A stretch of DNA of 64,000 nt from Pelagimonas sp050633425 (GCF_050633425.1 NZ_JBOEGM010000026.1:1-64000); one strand, 5' to 3'; positions 17,153 through 25,889 are shown, counted from the first letter of the stretch. Numbers and translations: made by a program. Notes: generated by a model not told the origin, from the sequence alone.

Positions 17153-17392
17153 ATGTTCCCCACTATGATAGGCACTGTCGTGATTGCCGGGATTGTTGGC
17201 TACGCTTCTGAGCGGAGCCGGTTTACCCATAACGGCATTTTGCAAAGCATCATCATCTGTATTGGCGGTGCCTTTTTGGCCTATTTCGTGCAGCTGATGT
17301 TTGGTCTTGGTTTTCGATCACCGGGGATCAATGCAGTTGCCGCATCCATTGGTGCGCTGATCATTGTCCCTACTCATTGGCGAAGGAAATAA
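17153..17392 (+). CDS. Small membrane protein, GlsB/YeaQ/YmgE-like
   Basis: 79 aa with three hydrophobic segments (about residues 3-17, 27-48 and 55-73). The glycine-rich, transglycosylase-associated style resembles GlsB/YeaQ/YmgE stress proteins, although the match is looser than for its neighbour. AAGAGG precedes the ATG by five bases, which decides against an upstream GTG at 17117. It lies three bases before a second protein of this type. Confidence 0.6.
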   Translation: MFPTMIGTVVIAGIVGYASERSRFTHNGILQSIIICIGGAFLAYFVQLMFGLGFRSPGINAVAASIGALIIVPTHWRRK

Positions 17393-17395
17393 ACC

Positions 17396-17632
17396 ATGTC
17401 GATTGTTTTTCTGATCATTATTGGTGCCGCGGCGGGGTTCCTGGCGACGCGTTTCATGAAGGTTGAAACCGGTGTCATCCAAACCATTGGTGTCGGGATC
17501 GCCGGGGCTTTGATTGGTGGTTTGCTGCTGCGGTTTTTACTGTCCGTTTTTAGCGCATTTGCCGGGTTGGTTGGCGCGGTGCTGGGCGCGATGCTTTTGC
17601 TCTATATTTGGAAATCATATACCGGGCGTTAA
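17396..17632 (+). CDS. GlsB/YeaQ/YmgE family stress-response membrane protein
   Basis: 78 aa, almost entirely hydrophobic, with three glycine-rich membrane segments (IGAAAGFLATRFM, IGVGIAGALIGGLLLRFLL, FAGLVGAVLGAMLLLYIW) as in the GlsB/YeaQ/YmgE family. These are small inner-membrane proteins of unclear role, often induced by stress. It is adjacent to the previous gene and probably cotranscribed. Confidence 0.75.
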   Translation: MSIVFLIIIGAAAGFLATRFMKVETGVIQTIGVGIAGALIGGLLLRFLLSVFSAFAGLVGAVLGAMLLLYIWKSYTGR

Positions 17633-17780
17633 CCATCTCCGTTAACCATTGGCGCAACCATTGGACAGAGTCAGTCACAATATGGTTTGTGCGATTGCGC
17701 GCCAAAGCTGCGCGCTGTTGGCTATTTGCGCACTCATCAACAGTCGCTACCTCTATTCCAACACGAAATAGGAGGTTGAG

Positions 17781-18770
17781 ATGGGCCTGTTGATCGACGG
17801 ACAATGGCATGACCAATGGTACGATACCGGCAAAAGTAAGGGCCGGTTTGTGCGGCAAGATGCCGGTTACCGTCATTGGATTACGGCTGATGGCTCTGCC
17901 GGTCCGACCGGTGATGACGGGTTCAAGGCTGAGGCTGGCCGCTATCATCTGTATGTCAGCATGGCTTGCCCTTGGGCGCATCGCACCCTGATTTTTCGCG
18001 CGCTCAAAGGGCTGCAAGACGTCATTTCGGTATCGTCGGTTCATCCCGACATGTTGAGTGATGGCTGGAGTTTCACCCAGGACGAAAATGGCGGGACCGG
18101 AGATTCGCTATACGGTTTGCCTTTTGCCCGCGATATCTACATCAAAGCCAATCCCAAGGCCTCAGGTCGTGTCACCGTGCCCATCCTATGGGACAAAAAG
18201 CGCGAGACGATTGTTTCCAACGAATCTTCCGAGATCATTCGAATGTTCAACAGCGCCTTTGACACGATAACGGGCAACACGGACGATTATTGGCCCGAGG
18301 CGATTCGTGATGAAATCGAACTGGTCAATGATCGCATCTATCACACGGTTAATAACGGCGTGTACAAAGCAGGTTTTGCCACGACACAAGACGCCTATGA
18401 AGAGGCCATTGAACCGCTGTTTGAAACGTTGGATTGGCTCGAAGAGCGGCTGTCAGCCCATCGGTACTTGATGTGCAACTGCATAACCGAAGCCGATTGG
18501 CGCCTGTTTACGACGCTGGTTCGGTTCGATGTGGTCTACCATGGGCATTTCAAATGCAATCGTGCGCGTATTGTCGATTACCCGAATCTATGGGCGTATT
18601 TGCGCGAGCTTTACCAATGGCCGGGTGTCGCGGAGACCGTGGATTTCGGGCAAATTTCGCGGCACTACCACTTTAGCCATGACACGATAAACCCGCACAG
18701 AATAATACCTGTTGGGCCGAAGTTGGATTTCACCATGCCGCATGGGCGTGAAATTCGCTTTGCTCTTTAA
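17781..18770 (+). CDS. Glutathionyl-hydroquinone reductase-like GST (Xi class)
   Basis: 329 aa, much longer than ordinary GSTs and typical of the YqjG/ECM4/PcpF type. The catalytic cysteine lies in the signature MACPWAHR near residue 61. These enzymes reduce glutathionyl-hydroquinones with glutathione and have a C-terminal helical domain, seen here as LDWLEERLSAHRYLMCNCITEADWRLF. AGGAGG precedes the ATG. It might protect against quinones, but it is 39 kb from the tyrosinase gene and no link is shown. Confidence 0.87.
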   Translation: MGLLIDGQWHDQWYDTGKSKGRFVRQDAGYRHWITADGSAGPTGDDGFKAEAGRYHLYVSMACPWAHRTLIFRALKGLQDVISVSSVHPDMLSDGWSFTQDENGGTGDSLYGLPFARDIYIKANPKASGRVTVPILWDKKRETIVSNESSEIIRMFNSAFDTITGNTDDYWPEAIRDEIELVNDRIYHTVNNGVYKAGFATTQDAYEEAIEPLFETLDWLEERLSAHRYLMCNCITEADWRLFTTLVRFDVVYHGHFKCNRARIVDYPNLWAYLRELYQWPGVAETVDFGQISRHYHFSHDTINPHRIIPVGPKLDFTMPHGREIRFAL

Positions 18771-18786
18771 ACCCTACCTATAAGTG

Positions 18787-18815
18787 GATTGGTGGCCGCA
18801 GAACGGCCGCCAATC
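18787..18815. terminator. Hairpin between convergent genes, at the receiver-domain stop
   Basis: GATTGGTGGCCG (18787-18798) pairs over 12 positions, one of them G-U, with CGGCCGCCAATC (18804-18815), around a 5-base loop. It lies between the GST-like gene and the convergent receiver gene and reaches into the latter's stop codon. There is no T tract on either side. Confidence 0.45.
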
Positions 18816-19176
18816 AATGTATTTGCGCGTAATGCTCAACCATCGTTGCCAAATCGCTTGGCGGCGTGGTGCTGGGCAAGAATGCACAGGCATTCGCGCA
18901 ATGTTGGAAAATCGATCCGTCTGAAAAAAAGCTTGAGTTGGTTACAAATACGACACGGGTTTCGGGGCGACGGTATTGGGCAAAATCGGATACTGCTAAC
19001 GCACTGCCACTTTGCAGGACGAGATCCAGCACAATGACGTCAAAGGATGTATTGGAAATGAGATCGGTGGCTTCTTCTTGGCTCCTGGCTAGGTGGACCT
19101 TGGCACCCAGACGATTCAGGTGACGTTGCCACAAATTGGCGAGGGCGATCTGGCTTTCCACTATCAAAACTTTCAA
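18814..19176 (-). CDS. Stand-alone response-regulator receiver domain, degenerate
   Basis: 120 aa, a single receiver domain without an output domain. The phosphoacceptor is likely D51 in VIVLDLVLQSG. The acidic cluster at the N-terminus is reduced to E7 followed by Ser (LIVESQ), and the conserved Lys of the FLPKP-type motif is replaced (AFLPST), so normal phosphorylation-coupled switching is doubtful. The start is a TTG with AGGAGG five bases upstream; no ATG is available. No histidine kinase is nearby, so its partner is unknown. Confidence 0.75.
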   Translation of the reverse strand: MKVLIVESQIALANLWQRHLNRLGAKVHLARSQEEATDLISNTSFDVIVLDLVLQSGSALAVSDFAQYRRPETRVVFVTNSSFFSDGSIFQHCANACAFLPSTTPPSDLATMVEHYAQIH

Positions 19177-19358
19177 GTGGACCTCCTGCGAACGGGTTAA
19201 TGTGAGTGCTACGTTTCATTCAGAAATCCTAACAAAGGGTTAATTAGCACGTAAAGATTTTGAACAAATCAAGAACACTTTGGCCGTTGAGCAGGATTGT
19301 GCCTTGCCGGGCAGATACCTGCTGATAGTCTGAACAATAAATTAAAAATGAGGGTGAG

Positions 19359-20534
19359 ATGCTCAAATTGGTATCGCTAGCGGGAATGTTCATGGCAGGC
19401 GCAGTCGCTGCCCAAGAGGTGACCTGTGGAGGAAGCTTTGCGCAATTCAAAGCGCAAATGGCCGACGAAGCCGTTGCTTCTGGTCATGATGCCGACGCAA
19501 CCCGGCGCTTTTTCGATGGCATCAGCCATAGTGACAGTGTTCTTAAGGCAGACCGCCGTCAGGGGATTTTCCAAGACCCATTTATCACGTTTTCCCGCAA
19601 ACTGATCAGCCAGAACCGGCTCGACAAAGGGCGGCAGATGGGTGCGAAACACGCGTCGGTCTTTGATCGTATTCAAAGTGATTACGGTATTGCGCCGGGG
19701 GTATTGCTGGCCTTTTGGGCGTTTGAGACCGACTACGGAGCGTTTCAGGGCAACTTTAACACCGCCAATGCGCTCGTGACGCTTGCTCATGATTGCCGCC
19801 GGCCCGAGATTTTCCGCCCACAGGTGTTTTCGGCCTTGTCGCTTTATGAACAAGGCGGATTTGATCCTGATACCACGACAGGCGCCTGGGCGGGAGAAAT
19901 TGGCATGGTGCAAATGCTGCCCAAGGACATCCTGGAAAACGGCGTCGATGGGGATGGTGATGGGCGTGTGACGCTCAAGACCTCGGCCGCAGATGCGCTT
20001 TTGTCTGGGGCGAAAATGCTGTCGCATTTGGGCTGGCGCCCCGGCGAACCATGGTTGCAAGAGGTGACTTTGCCTGACGGTTTTGATTGGTCCATGGCCG
20101 GTTTGCAAACCACCCGTACCGTCGCCGAATGGGAGCAGATGGGGGTGCGGGCGCGCCAAGGTGTTTTGGATGATGGCAGACTGCCATCTTCGATTCTCTT
20201 GCCGCAAGGGCGCGGCGGGCCAACCTTTATGGCTTACCCAAATTTCAGCGTCTACTTTGAGTGGAACCAGAGCTTCACCTATGTGCTCACCGCGGCATAT
20301 TTCGGAACGCGGCTTGAAGGGGCCTCGGTTTATGACGCAGGGAGCCCGGCCAAAGGCTTGGAGGGCGAACAGATGAAAGCGCTGCAAAGCAAGTTGCAGG
20401 GCATGGGTTATGATGTCGGCAAAATCGACGGGATTTTGGGTGCAGGAACGCGCGCAGCGGTGCGCGACGTTCAGATCAAGATGGGCTTGCCCGCCGATTC
20501 GTGGCCTACAGCCGATTTGCTGAACCGGCTGTAG
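19359..20534 (+). CDS. Lytic murein transglycosylase (MltB-type) with peptidoglycan-binding domain
   Basis: 391 aa. It starts with a signal peptide (LVSLAGMFMAGAVAAQ), then an SLT_2 catalytic domain: GVLLAFWAFETDYGAFQGNF holds the probable catalytic Glu, and GEIGMVQMLPKDILENGVDGDGDG follows. A PG_binding_1 domain spans about residues 335-391 (LQGMGYDVGKIDGILGAGTR). It cleaves peptidoglycan glycan strands in the periplasm. No lipobox cysteine is seen, so it is probably soluble. It converges with ade. Confidence 0.9.
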   Translation: MLKLVSLAGMFMAGAVAAQEVTCGGSFAQFKAQMADEAVASGHDADATRRFFDGISHSDSVLKADRRQGIFQDPFITFSRKLISQNRLDKGRQMGAKHASVFDRIQSDYGIAPGVLLAFWAFETDYGAFQGNFNTANALVTLAHDCRRPEIFRPQVFSALSLYEQGGFDPDTTTGAWAGEIGMVQMLPKDILENGVDGDGDGRVTLKTSAADALLSGAKMLSHLGWRPGEPWLQEVTLPDGFDWSMAGLQTTRTVAEWEQMGVRARQGVLDDGRLPSSILLPQGRGGPTFMAYPNFSVYFEWNQSFTYVLTAAYFGTRLEGASVYDAGSPAKGLEGEQMKALQSKLQGMGYDVGKIDGILGAGTRAAVRDVQIKMGLPADSWPTADLLNRL

Positions 20535-20543
20535 CTTGGGGTT

Positions 20544-20569
20544 CTGGCCCAAGTCGGTGCTTGGGTCAG
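20544..20569. terminator. Hairpin between convergent transglycosylase and ade genes
   Basis: CTGGCCCAAG (20544-20553) pairs with CTTGGGTCAG (20560-20569) over ten positions, one of them G-U, around a six-base loop. It overlaps the ade stop codon region. There is no T tract. Confidence 0.45.
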
Positions 20570-22260
20570 GAAATAATCTCGAATTTATGCACGTCGACCA
20601 TGCCCCTATCGGTGATCTTGAGCGCTGGGATCACCGGTAGAGCCAGAAAGGCGAGCTGCAAGAACGGCTCTTCTAGCGTAACGCCCAATTGGCGGGCGGC
20701 GGCGCGCAGGTCGAGAAGGTGGTCGCGTACCTCTTCAAAACTGAGCAAGCTCATCAACCCGGCGACTGGCAGGGCCAGTTCAGCCAGGATTTTGCCGTCT
20801 TGGACCACGACGAACCCACCTTCGATTTCGCCGAGCCGGTTGGCCGCAACGGCCATGTCGGCATAATTGACGCCCACACAGGCAATATTGTGGTGGTCGT
20901 GGCAAACGGTTGAGGCAATTGCCCCCGCCTTGAGGCCGAATCCTTTGACGAACCCGGTGGCAATATTGCCGTTTTTGCCATGCCTTTCGACCACAGAAAT
21001 ACGCACAAGATCGCGGGAAATATCGGGGCGTTTGTCACCGTCTTCGATTGCGATGTTTTCGTGTAAATGGTCGGTGAGAATTTGCCCCTCGCGGATGCCG
21101 ATCACATCGGTTTCAGCACGGTTGGCGCGGGTGCGGAAATCGGAGGCTTGTACTTTTGGGGCCTGAACAGAGTGACGGCCGACCGGATCCACAAGGCGAC
21201 GTTGCGCAAAGCTGGTATCGTTGACAACTGTTCCTGCGGCCATCACCAGATGCGCATGGCACCCTTCTAAACTGTCAATGGCAACGATGTCCGCGCGTTT
21301 GCCCGGCGCAATCATGCCCCGATCCTTGAGGCCAAAGGCTTCTGCGGCGGAAAGTGATGCAGCTCGGTAAGCCGCGATGGGCGGTGTGCCAAGGCGAATC
21401 AATTCGCGGATCATGTGATCAAGGTGACCGTATTCACCGATGTCGAGCGGATTGCGATCATCGGTACACAGGCACATATAGGGTGAGGTGCGTTCATTCA
21501 AAAGCGGTTGCAACGCGTGCAAATCTTTGGAAACAGAGCCTTCGCGGATTAGGACACGCATGCCTTTGCGCAGCTTTTCAAGCGCTTCCGGGGCTGATGT
21601 CGCCTCGTGCTCGGTTCGAATGCCGGCGGCGATATAGGCATTGAGATCGCGCCCCGAAAGCAGGGGGCAGTGGCCGTCGATATGGCCGTTTTCAAACAAC
21701 GCCAGTTTGGCCATACACTCTGGATCACGGTGGATGACACCGGGGTAATTCATGAATTCCGCCAATCCGAGCCCCGACGCATGCCCCCGCAACGGAGCCA
21801 GGTCTGAAGCCGACAGTGATGCGCCTGCGGTTTCCATATGGGTGGATGGAACACAAGATGACAGCTGAACTTTGATGTCCATCAGCGTGTGTTCAGATGC
21901 GTTTTGGAAATAGTGTATCCCGGCCGAGCCGATGACATTGGCGATTTCATGCGGGTCGCAAATTGCTGTTGTCACACCGCGCGGGGTTACGCAGCGGTCG
22001 AATTCAAAGGGCGTCACCAAAGACGATTCGATATGCAAATGGGTGTCGATAAAGCCGGGAACCAGTATGGTGCCGCTCACATCTATCACTTCGCGGGCCT
22101 CGTAATCGTCGAACACGCCTACGATCGTATCACCGCAGATTGCCACATCACCCGCGATCAATTCGCCGGTTATCAGATCGAGAATTGTCCCACCCCGCAA
22201 GACCTTGTCTGCAATTTCATCGCCGCGGCCCTGTGCAATCCTGTTCACCAGAGTGTTCAT
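20566..22260 (-). CDS. ade: Adenine deaminase
   Basis: 564 aa, normal for Ade of the amidohydrolase superfamily. It converts adenine to hypoxanthine plus ammonia in purine salvage. Metal-site motifs are visible: PGFIDTHLHIESS (first HxH), DPHEIANV, DGHCPLL and CTDDRNPLD. The C-terminal domain has AVCHDHHN-like residues (STVCHDHHNIACVG). It is divergent from choX across a 140-base region that contains the BetI-like palindrome. Confidence 0.93.
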   Translation of the reverse strand: MNTLVNRIAQGRGDEIADKVLRGGTILDLITGELIAGDVAICGDTIVGVFDDYEAREVIDVSGTILVPGFIDTHLHIESSLVTPFEFDRCVTPRGVTTAICDPHEIANVIGSAGIHYFQNASEHTLMDIKVQLSSCVPSTHMETAGASLSASDLAPLRGHASGLGLAEFMNYPGVIHRDPECMAKLALFENGHIDGHCPLLSGRDLNAYIAAGIRTEHEATSAPEALEKLRKGMRVLIREGSVSKDLHALQPLLNERTSPYMCLCTDDRNPLDIGEYGHLDHMIRELIRLGTPPIAAYRAASLSAAEAFGLKDRGMIAPGKRADIVAIDSLEGCHAHLVMAAGTVVNDTSFAQRRLVDPVGRHSVQAPKVQASDFRTRANRAETDVIGIREGQILTDHLHENIAIEDGDKRPDISRDLVRISVVERHGKNGNIATGFVKGFGLKAGAIASTVCHDHHNIACVGVNYADMAVAANRLGEIEGGFVVVQDGKILAELALPVAGLMSLLSFEEVRDHLLDLRAAARQLGVTLEEPFLQLAFLALPVIPALKITDRGMVDVHKFEIIS

Positions 22261-22358
22261 GGTCTAAGTGTCCTTTTATGACGCCATTGATACCTAAACT
22301 GCCGGTTTCGCAGGGTAGGTCAAACTTGATGTTGCTTTTTTATAAGAAACTGCGTTGA

Positions 22359-22374
22359 TTGACTGGCCAGTCAA
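22359..22374. promoter_or_regulatory. Perfect 16-bp palindrome upstream of choX, probable BetI operator
   Basis: TTGACTGGCCAGTCAA is a perfect palindrome 26 bases before the choX ATG. It resembles the TTGA-x-TGG half-sites bound by the TetR-family choline-responsive repressor BetI in other proteobacteria. Repression released by choline would fit the downstream choline transporter. No betI gene is in the window. Confidence 0.65.
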
Positions 22375-22400
22375 GATAAAACGCTCAGGGAGATATAACA

Positions 22401-23330
22401 ATGACCATGACCAAACTCACCACATCCACATTGGCGCTGATCGTTGCAGCAGGGGCTGCCTCTGCCAGCTGTGACAGCGTGACATTCTCCGATGTGGGAT
22501 GGACAGACATCACCGCAACCACCGCCGCAACCACCGTTGTGCTTCAGGCGCTGGGCTATGAGACAGACATCAAGGTTCTGTCCGTCCCCGTGACCTACAC
22601 ATCAATGGCCAAGGGCGACGTCGATGTTTTCCTAGGAAACTGGATGCCAACCATGGAAGCCGACATCGCGCCCTACCGTGAGGCCGGAACCGTTGACACC
22701 GTGCGCACCAACCTTGAAGGCGCGAAATATACATTGGCGACCAACGCCGCCGGTGCCGAAATGGGCATCAAAGATTTCGCTGATATTGCCAAAGCCGGTG
22801 ATGCGCTTGACCAGACCATTTACGGTATCGAAGCGGGCAACGACGGCAACCGCCTGATCATGGACATGATCGCAGCGGATGCGTTTGGTCTCAGCGGCTT
22901 TGATGTCAAAGAAAGCTCTGAGCAGGGTATGTTGGCTCAGGTTGGCCGCGCCGATAACAAAGGTGACGCGGTTGTTTTCCTTGCGTGGGAACCCCATCCG
23001 ATGAACGCCAATTATGACCTGACATACCTCACTGGTGGTGACGATTACTTTGGCCCGAACCTGGGTGGTGCAACCGTCGCGACAAACACACGCGCAGGTT
23101 ATGTGGCTGAATGCCCCAATGTTGGTGCGCTGCTGAGCAACCTCGAATTCTCGCTCGCGATGGAGAATGAAATCATGGGCGCGATCCTCGACGATGGTCA
23201 GGACCCTGACGAAGCTGCAACGGCTTGGCTCAAAGCCAACCCTGCTGCCCTTGATAGTTGGCTCGCTGGTGTCACGACAAAAGATGGCGGTGACGCAATG
23301 GGCGCGGTCAAAGGTGCGCTGGGTCTGTAA
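22401..23330 (+). CDS. choX: Choline ABC transporter substrate-binding protein
   Basis: 309 aa. It has a signal peptide (LTTSTLALIVAAGAASAS) followed by an OpuAC-type periplasmic binding domain. FSDVGWTDITATTAATTVVL and VDVFLGNWMPTMEADIAPY are typical of ChoX, which binds choline through aromatic and acidic residues. AGGGAGA precedes the ATG. A strong terminator-like hairpin follows the gene, while permease and ATPase genes lie further downstream, an arrangement that gives excess binding protein. Confidence 0.92.
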   Translation: MTMTKLTTSTLALIVAAGAASASCDSVTFSDVGWTDITATTAATTVVLQALGYETDIKVLSVPVTYTSMAKGDVDVFLGNWMPTMEADIAPYREAGTVDTVRTNLEGAKYTLATNAAGAEMGIKDFADIAKAGDALDQTIYGIEAGNDGNRLIMDMIAADAFGLSGFDVKESSEQGMLAQVGRADNKGDAVVFLAWEPHPMNANYDLTYLTGGDDYFGPNLGGATVATNTRAGYVAECPNVGALLSNLEFSLAMENEIMGAILDDGQDPDEAATAWLKANPAALDSWLAGVTTKDGGDAMGAVKGALGL

Positions 23331-23347
23331 CGGTCCGATTGAAATTA

Positions 23348-23380
23348 CCCGCCGCCCGGTCAAAAGGCGGCGGGTTTTTT
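23348..23380 (+). terminator. Strong intrinsic terminator (or attenuator) after choX
   Basis: CCCGCCGCC (23348-23356) and GGCGGCGGG (23366-23374) form a perfect 9-bp GC stem with a 9-base loop, followed at once by TTTTTT. It lies inside the cho gene series, so partial read-through is expected. Confidence 0.88.
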
Positions 23381-23411
23381 ATATACCTCAAGAAACTTCG
23401 CGAAAGATGTC

Positions 23412-24023
23412 ATGTCGCTGACCCTGCTCGCCATTTTTATTCCGGCCTGTTTTGCGCTGAACCTGTCGCCGGGGCCTAACAACCTGTTGGCATTTTCCAA
23501 TGCGTCACGTTTGGGCTTTTGGCCTGCCTTGGCGGGGGGGCTGGGGCGGTTGCCGGTCTTTGCGGCAATGATCGCTTTGGTGGCTTTGGGGCTGAGCACT
23601 TTGCTGACAACGTTTGAGGCGGCGTTGATTGTCGTCAAATATGCCGGTGCAGCGTATCTGATTTATGTCGGCTGGAAAATGTGGTCTGCACCCGCGCCCA
23701 GCGAAGCGGTTTCCAAGCAAACCAGCATTCTGGCGTTGATGCGTCGCGATATGAGTTTTGCGGCGGCCAACCCCAAGGCCATTGCTGTCTTCACCGCTTT
23801 CTTTCCGCAATTTATCGACCGATCTGGTGATCTCTTGTCGCAGTTTGCCTTGCTTGGAGCGTTGTTTCTGGCGCTGGAAGTGGCGGCGATTGCGATCTAC
23901 GCTGTCTTTGGACGCGCCATGAGCCACGTGCTCACTCCGCCTCGTCTGCACCGCCTCAATCGCGGTGTCGGCGGTTTCCTGATTTTCTCCGGCCTGACCA
24001 TGGCCCTCAAACCCGAGAGCTGA
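23412..24023 (+). CDS. LysE/RhtB family exporter within the choline transport cluster
   Basis: 203 aa membrane protein with about six helices and the family motif FALNLSPGPNNLLAFSNASRLGF near the N-terminus, plus AAANPKAIAVFTAFFPQF at about residue 117. The substrate is unknown. It sits between choX and choW and ends three bases before choW, so it is almost certainly translated from the same mRNA as the permease. An exporter inside an uptake operon could vent a choline-derived or co-accumulated solute; this is inference. Confidence 0.88.
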   Translation: MSLTLLAIFIPACFALNLSPGPNNLLAFSNASRLGFWPALAGGLGRLPVFAAMIALVALGLSTLLTTFEAALIVVKYAGAAYLIYVGWKMWSAPAPSEAVSKQTSILALMRRDMSFAAANPKAIAVFTAFFPQFIDRSGDLLSQFALLGALFLALEVAAIAIYAVFGRAMSHVLTPPRLHRLNRGVGGFLIFSGLTMALKPES

Positions 24024-24026
24024 TGT

Positions 24027-24863
24027 ATGGACTGGCTAACCGAGTATAAAATACCCGTAGGAGACGCCGCCGAGGCGATGTTCAACTGGCTGCAGAAATA
24101 CGGTGCAGTGTTTTTTGACGGCATGGCCGAGGCGATGGAATGGCTGATTGACGCCATTTTGTGGGTCTTGCAAACGCCGCATCCGCTGATTGTCATCGCT
24201 GTTATGGCCATCGCGTCTTGGTTTGTGCACCGCACTTGGAAAGTGCCTGCGCTTATCGTCATTGGGTTCCTGTTCATCATCAACCAAGGGTACTGGGAGG
24301 AAACCACCGAAAGCCTGACGCTGGTTTTGTCGGCCTGTGTGGTGTGTATGGGTGTGGGCGTACCGATTGGTATCGCCGCCGCACACCGTCCGCATTTATA
24401 TGCGTGGATGCGCCCAGTGCTCGATCTGATGCAGACGTTGCCGACCTTTGTTTATCTGATCCCCGCGATTGTGTTTTTTGGAATCGGCATGGTTCCTGGC
24501 CTTATCGCGACGGTGATCTTTGTGGTTCCTGCCCCCATCCGGCTTACCTATCTTGGCATATCCTCAACACCGACGGCCTTGATCGAAGCCGCTGATGCCT
24601 TTGGTGCAACGCCACAGCAAAAGCTGTGGAAGGTTGAACTGCCAAGCGCGCTTCCGCAAATCATGGCCGGGTTGAACCAAACCATCATGTTGTCGCTTTC
24701 GATGGTCGTTATTGCTGCGTTGGTTGGTGCGGATGGCCTTGGCGTGCCGGTTGTACGGGCCTTGAACCGCGTTGATACAGGCCTTGGGTTTGAGGCTGGT
24801 TTGATCATCGTTGTCGTTGCAATCATGCTGGATCGCGCCCTGCGCGTGGGAGAAGACAAATGA
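24027..24863 (+). CDS. choW: Choline ABC transporter permease
   Basis: 278 aa inner-membrane permease of the ProW/OpuAB type. It has about six to seven helices and the ABC-permease EAA loop IEAADAFGATPQQKLWKVEL near residue 190, the site of contact with the ATPase. The N-terminal helix-rich leader WLTEYKIPVGDAAEAMFNWL is typical of ChoW/ProW. Its stop overlaps choV by four bases (ATGA). Confidence 0.92.
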   Translation: MDWLTEYKIPVGDAAEAMFNWLQKYGAVFFDGMAEAMEWLIDAILWVLQTPHPLIVIAVMAIASWFVHRTWKVPALIVIGFLFIINQGYWEETTESLTLVLSACVVCMGVGVPIGIAAAHRPHLYAWMRPVLDLMQTLPTFVYLIPAIVFFGIGMVPGLIATVIFVVPAPIRLTYLGISSTPTALIEAADAFGATPQQKLWKVELPSALPQIMAGLNQTIMLSLSMVVIAALVGADGLGVPVVRALNRVDTGLGFEAGLIIVVVAIMLDRALRVGEDK

Positions 24864-25861
24864 CCGCTGTTAGCTTTGATAATGTCTCGATCATGTTCGG
24901 CGATGCGCCAAAGTCCGCGCTGCCACACGCCGACAATGGCTTGAACCGCACGCAAATTCAGGAACAAACCGGTCAGGTTCTGGGTGTTCATGATTGCTCT
25001 CTTGAGGTGCAGGAAGGCGAGATTGTCGTTCTGATGGGCCTGTCTGGCTCGGGCAAATCGACGCTTTTGCGCGCTGTGAACGGGTTGAACCCGGTGGTGC
25101 GCGGCGCGGTGCGGGTCAATAGCGGCGATGGCATGGTGGATGTGGTCAGCTGTTCCAAAGCTGAGTTGCGCGATGTGCGCCAACATCGGGTCGCCATGGT
25201 GTTTCAACAGTTCGGCTTGCTGCCGTGGCGCTCGGTTGCTGAGAACGTGGGGTTTGGCCTTGAGCTTGCCGGAATGGAGAACACCAAACGCGCCGAGACA
25301 GTTCAAAGACAGTTGGAGTTGGTTGGTCTCAAAGACTGGGCGGATCGCAAGGTTGGCGAGTTGTCTGGTGGTATGCAGCAACGTGTCGGCCTTGCCCGTG
25401 CCTTTGCGACTGATGCGCCGATTTTGCTCATGGACGAGCCGTTCTCGGCCCTTGATCCGCTGATCCGCACCCGGCTTCAAGACGAGTTGCTGGAACTCCA
25501 ACGCGAGCTTAAGCGCACCATCATTTTTGTCAGCCACGATTTGGACGAAGCTTTCAAACTTGGCAATCGCATTGCGATCCTGGAAGGGGGCCGCATCGTT
25601 CAGTCGGGCACCCCCCGAGACATTTTCTCGAATCCAATCAATGATTATGTGCAGGATTTTGTGGCCAACATGAACCCGCTTGGCGTTTTGACGGCGCGCG
25701 ATGCAATGGAGCCGGGCACGGGCGACACCTCGATTGATGCTGAAACACCGATCCGGGACATCATGCCAAATCTTGGTCAGGGGCCCGTTACCGTCATGGA
25801 AAATGGTCAGCCCATTGGCCGGGTCTCGGCGCAAAGTGTTGTGGCGCGCCTGTCAACATAA
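24860..25861 (+). CDS. choV: Choline ABC transporter ATP-binding protein
   Basis: 333 aa. The ATPase domain has Walker A GLSGSGKSTLLRA, the Q loop MVFQQFGLLPWR, signature LSGGMQQRVGLARA, Walker B ILLMDEPFSALDP and the H loop IIFVSHDLDEA. A short C-terminal region after about residue 270 could be a reduced regulatory domain; full tandem CBS repeats are not obvious. It energises ChoW and is the last gene of the cluster before a bidirectional hairpin. Confidence 0.93.
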   Translation: MTAVSFDNVSIMFGDAPKSALPHADNGLNRTQIQEQTGQVLGVHDCSLEVQEGEIVVLMGLSGSGKSTLLRAVNGLNPVVRGAVRVNSGDGMVDVVSCSKAELRDVRQHRVAMVFQQFGLLPWRSVAENVGFGLELAGMENTKRAETVQRQLELVGLKDWADRKVGELSGGMQQRVGLARAFATDAPILLMDEPFSALDPLIRTRLQDELLELQRELKRTIIFVSHDLDEAFKLGNRIAILEGGRIVQSGTPRDIFSNPINDYVQDFVANMNPLGVLTARDAMEPGTGDTSIDAETPIRDIMPNLGQGPVTVMENGQPIGRVSAQSVVARLST

Positions 25862-25889
25862 CAGCTGTCAATTCAACAGATGTTGTGAA

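Noticed and set aside
17629..17646. Two GTTAACC sequences resembling a CtrA box
   Set aside because: The TTAA half-sites are nine bases apart, whereas the CtrA box needs seven. The first overlaps the end of the preceding gene.
10409..24023. Two LysE-type genes as a recent duplication
   Set aside because: The proteins share only family motifs; flanking genes differ and the sequences are clearly divergent, so separate acquisition or ancient paralogy is likelier.
24548..25834. 428-codon open frame antisense to choW and choV
   Set aside because: It is a shadow of well-supported ABC transporter genes, with no recognisable motifs.
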